This document shows positions 5,248 through 6,139 of a stretch of DNA of 6,139 nt, one piece after another (position 1 is the first letter of the stretch; every line of letters starts with the position of its first letter). Source of the stretch: CAZNQW01 sp964575225. Its GTDB lineage: Bacteria > Chloroflexota > Anaerolineae > JAAYZQ01. The position numbers and the translations under genes were made by a program. Location: the NCBI GenBank assembly GCA_964575225.1, contig CAZNQW010000233.1, positions 1 through 6,139 on the forward strand. The letters are read 5' to 3'. The notes beneath the pieces were generated by a model. That model was not told the DNA's origin, did no database searches, and was given only the letters and a program-made list of their open reading frames with translations.

Positions 5248-5345
5248 GGGGTCCCAATCTCGCCAGCTGTACATAACGTTTGGCGCGTGGGTAATCTAGC
5301 TCATACACCGTCAACCGAAAAGTTTTGAAGGGCAGGGGGTGAACA
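5248..5345. other. intergenic gap before the terminase gene; possible packaging-site region
   Basis: About 100 bp hold a weak 5-bp inverted repeat CGCCA (5261-5265) / TGGCG (5281-5285) and the ribosome site GGGGGTGA (5335-5342) for the next gene. I see no convincing promoter or terminator. In cos phages the cos site often lies near HNH and terminase genes, so this gap together with the tandem repeat is a candidate, not a demonstrated site. Confidence 0.3.
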
Positions 5346-5825
5346 ATGCCAAAAGCGGTGCCGAAAGAACTCAAAAAAATCCGGGGGACCTACAGACCGG
5401 ACCGGGACAAGACCAAGGGCCGGGCCGCGCCAGACCGACCGGGGCGAATGTGGCCCGCGCCGGCGTTTCTGAACGACCCAGGGCAAAGAGTGTGGACACG
5501 CCTCGGGCGGGCGCTGTTGGAGGTGGGGCTTCTGACCGAGGCCGACCGGGACGGATTCGCGATGTTATGCGCCGACCTGGGCCGGTGGGTGGAGATTCAG
5601 ACCGCGTTGAAAGGCGCGCCTCTTCTGACAGATGGCCGGACCAATCCTTTATTGGCCGAATCGCGGCTCCTGGGGGAAGCGATCCGGAAACGGGCCAACG
5701 AGTTCGGACTATCGCCCTCGTCTCGGACCAACGTCTTTGCCCTGGCCACGGCGGAGGACGAGCCCGACGATCTGGCGACTTTGCTTTTCAGACGGATAAA
5801 CGGAGAGGAGACGGATCGTGGCTAA
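5346..5825 (+). CDS. phage terminase small subunit, P27 family
   Basis: A 159-residue protein with the usual build of P27-family small terminases. A basic N-terminal tail (~1-35, rich in K/R/P) precedes a hydrophobic start PAFLNDPGQRVWTRL (39-53). The helical core LTEADRDGFAMLC (63-75) follows, then NP (100-101), and the signature-like EFGLSPSSR (119-127) leads into an acidic C-terminus. Small terminases recognise the packaging site and hand the DNA to the large ATPase/nuclease subunit. Start ATG 5346 follows GGGGGTGA. No large subunit follows: the next gene is a 94-residue protein overlapping this stop by 8 bp. With the HNH gene upstream this makes a pair able to redirect a helper phage's packaging motor, as in cos-type phage-inducible islands. 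It could instead be the start of a truncated prophage module. Confidence 0.88.
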   Translation: MPKAVPKELKKIRGTYRPDRDKTKGRAAPDRPGRMWPAPAFLNDPGQRVWTRLGRALLEVGLLTEADRDGFAMLCADLGRWVEIQTALKGAPLLTDGRTNPLLAESRLLGEAIRKRANEFGLSPSSRTNVFALATAEDEPDDLATLLFRRINGEETDRG

Positions 5826-6102
5826 ATCTGAAATCGGGCGGCTTCTGACCCGCCCACCGGTGGACACGGCAGCGGTACGGGCGGCCCTGGTCGAGTTCCA
5901 TGTGATGCCTGAGGCCGAAGCGCGGCGGGTGCTGGCCGATACCCGAAAGAGGGTTATGGTCTACCAGGCCCGATCGGGCAAGCGGGGGGTCCTGGCCGAC
6001 TACCAAAATTCGACGCTGAACATGATGAAATCGGCCCTGGCCCTGGATCCGAGGGTTCGGGTGGTCCTGGCCACAAGACTAAGGGCATTGGTCACAAGTT
6101 AA
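5818..6102 (+). CDS. hypothetical 94-residue protein coupled to the terminase small subunit
   Basis: I do not recognise this protein. It starts at GTG 5818 with GAGGAG (5805-5810) at good spacing and overlaps the terminase stop by 8 bp, so translation is probably coupled. It is basic and predicted mostly helical: helices around 15-27, 30-49 and 64-91, with a Gly/Lys-rich turn RSGKRG (52-57). There is no signal peptide, transmembrane segment or cysteine. It occupies the slot where a large terminase would start in a phage, but shows no Walker A motif and is far too short. Possible roles are a partner of the small terminase, a helper-packaging modulator or a satellite-specific capsid factor; none is shown by sequence. 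Confidence 0.7.
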   Translation: MAKSEIGRLLTRPPVDTAAVRAALVEFHVMPEAEARRVLADTRKRVMVYQARSGKRGVLADYQNSTLNMMKSALALDPRVRVVLATRLRALVTS

Positions 6103-6139
6103 GCGATTGAACAAAATGTCAAAATGATGATCCAGCCTG
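6103..6139. other. right terminal segment, possible approach to attR
   Basis: This is 37 bp of non-coding, AT-richer sequence. TGTCAAA (6117-6123) resembles the repeat halves near the integrase. The last seven bases CAGCCTG match the D-arm expected just upstream of the tRNA segment that opens the window. No second tRNA copy is visible, so the right boundary is inferred. Confidence 0.35.

Noticed and set aside
5280..5308. Promoter upstream of the terminase small subunit gene
   Set aside because: TTGGCG could serve as -35, but the best -10 at the right distance matches only about half the consensus.
5339..5848. 169-codon + strand frame overlapping the terminase small subunit gene
   Set aside because: It is out of frame with a clear P27 protein and is rich in G, R, P and D as expected of a shadow frame. 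The recognisable motifs are all in the other frame.
1..6139. CRISPR array, defence genes or toxin-antitoxin pair
   Set aside because: No spaced identical repeats of CRISPR type are present. The RHH gene has no toxin partner, and no nuclease or effector other than the packaging-type HNH is present.

Overview
The window reads as one small integrative mobile element, most likely a compact phage satellite or a cos-type phage-inducible island, inserted at a proline tRNA gene. It opens inside the 3' part of tRNA-Pro(UGG). A tyrosine integrase follows on the same strand, then a replication module, then a two-gene packaging-type module. All seven supported protein genes lie on the + strand. The DNA is GC-rich, the Shine-Dalgarno sequences are strong (GGAGG and GGGAGGTG), one promoter has a perfect TATAAT box, and the tRNA gene does not encode CCA. 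These traits suit a high-GC Gram-positive host such as a GC-rich Firmicute relative or an actinobacterium, but the window alone cannot name the host.

Layout: tRNA-Pro 3' end (1-53); left arm with short inverted repeats (54-187); tyrosine recombinase (188-1171); promoter, about 80-nt leader RNA and strong terminator (1204-1320); replication operon of a ribbon-helix-helix protein (1344-1532), a double zinc-motif protein (1529-2041) and an 860-residue Prim-Pol/SF3 primase-helicase (2038-4620), with each stop codon overlapping the next start as ATGA; a symmetric six-iteron array, the probable replication origin (4646-4753), followed by CA/TG- and G-rich sequence; HNH endonuclease (4881-5225); a short gap with a perfect 13-bp tandem repeat; a P27-type terminase small subunit (5346-5825); and a 94-residue protein of unknown function (5818-6102). 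No gene-free stretch exceeds 300 bases; the longest is 4621-4880.

Proposed logic (inference): the integrase moves the element in and out of tRNA-Pro. The RHH protein and the terminated leader RNA could decide whether the replication operon is expressed. The primase-helicase would act at the iteron array just downstream of its own gene. HNH plus the terminase small subunit would direct a helper phage's large terminase to the element's DNA. No large terminase, portal, capsid, tail or lysis gene is present in the window. The last seven bases match the expected D-arm of the same tRNA, which suggests that the window spans nearly the whole element from one end to the other.
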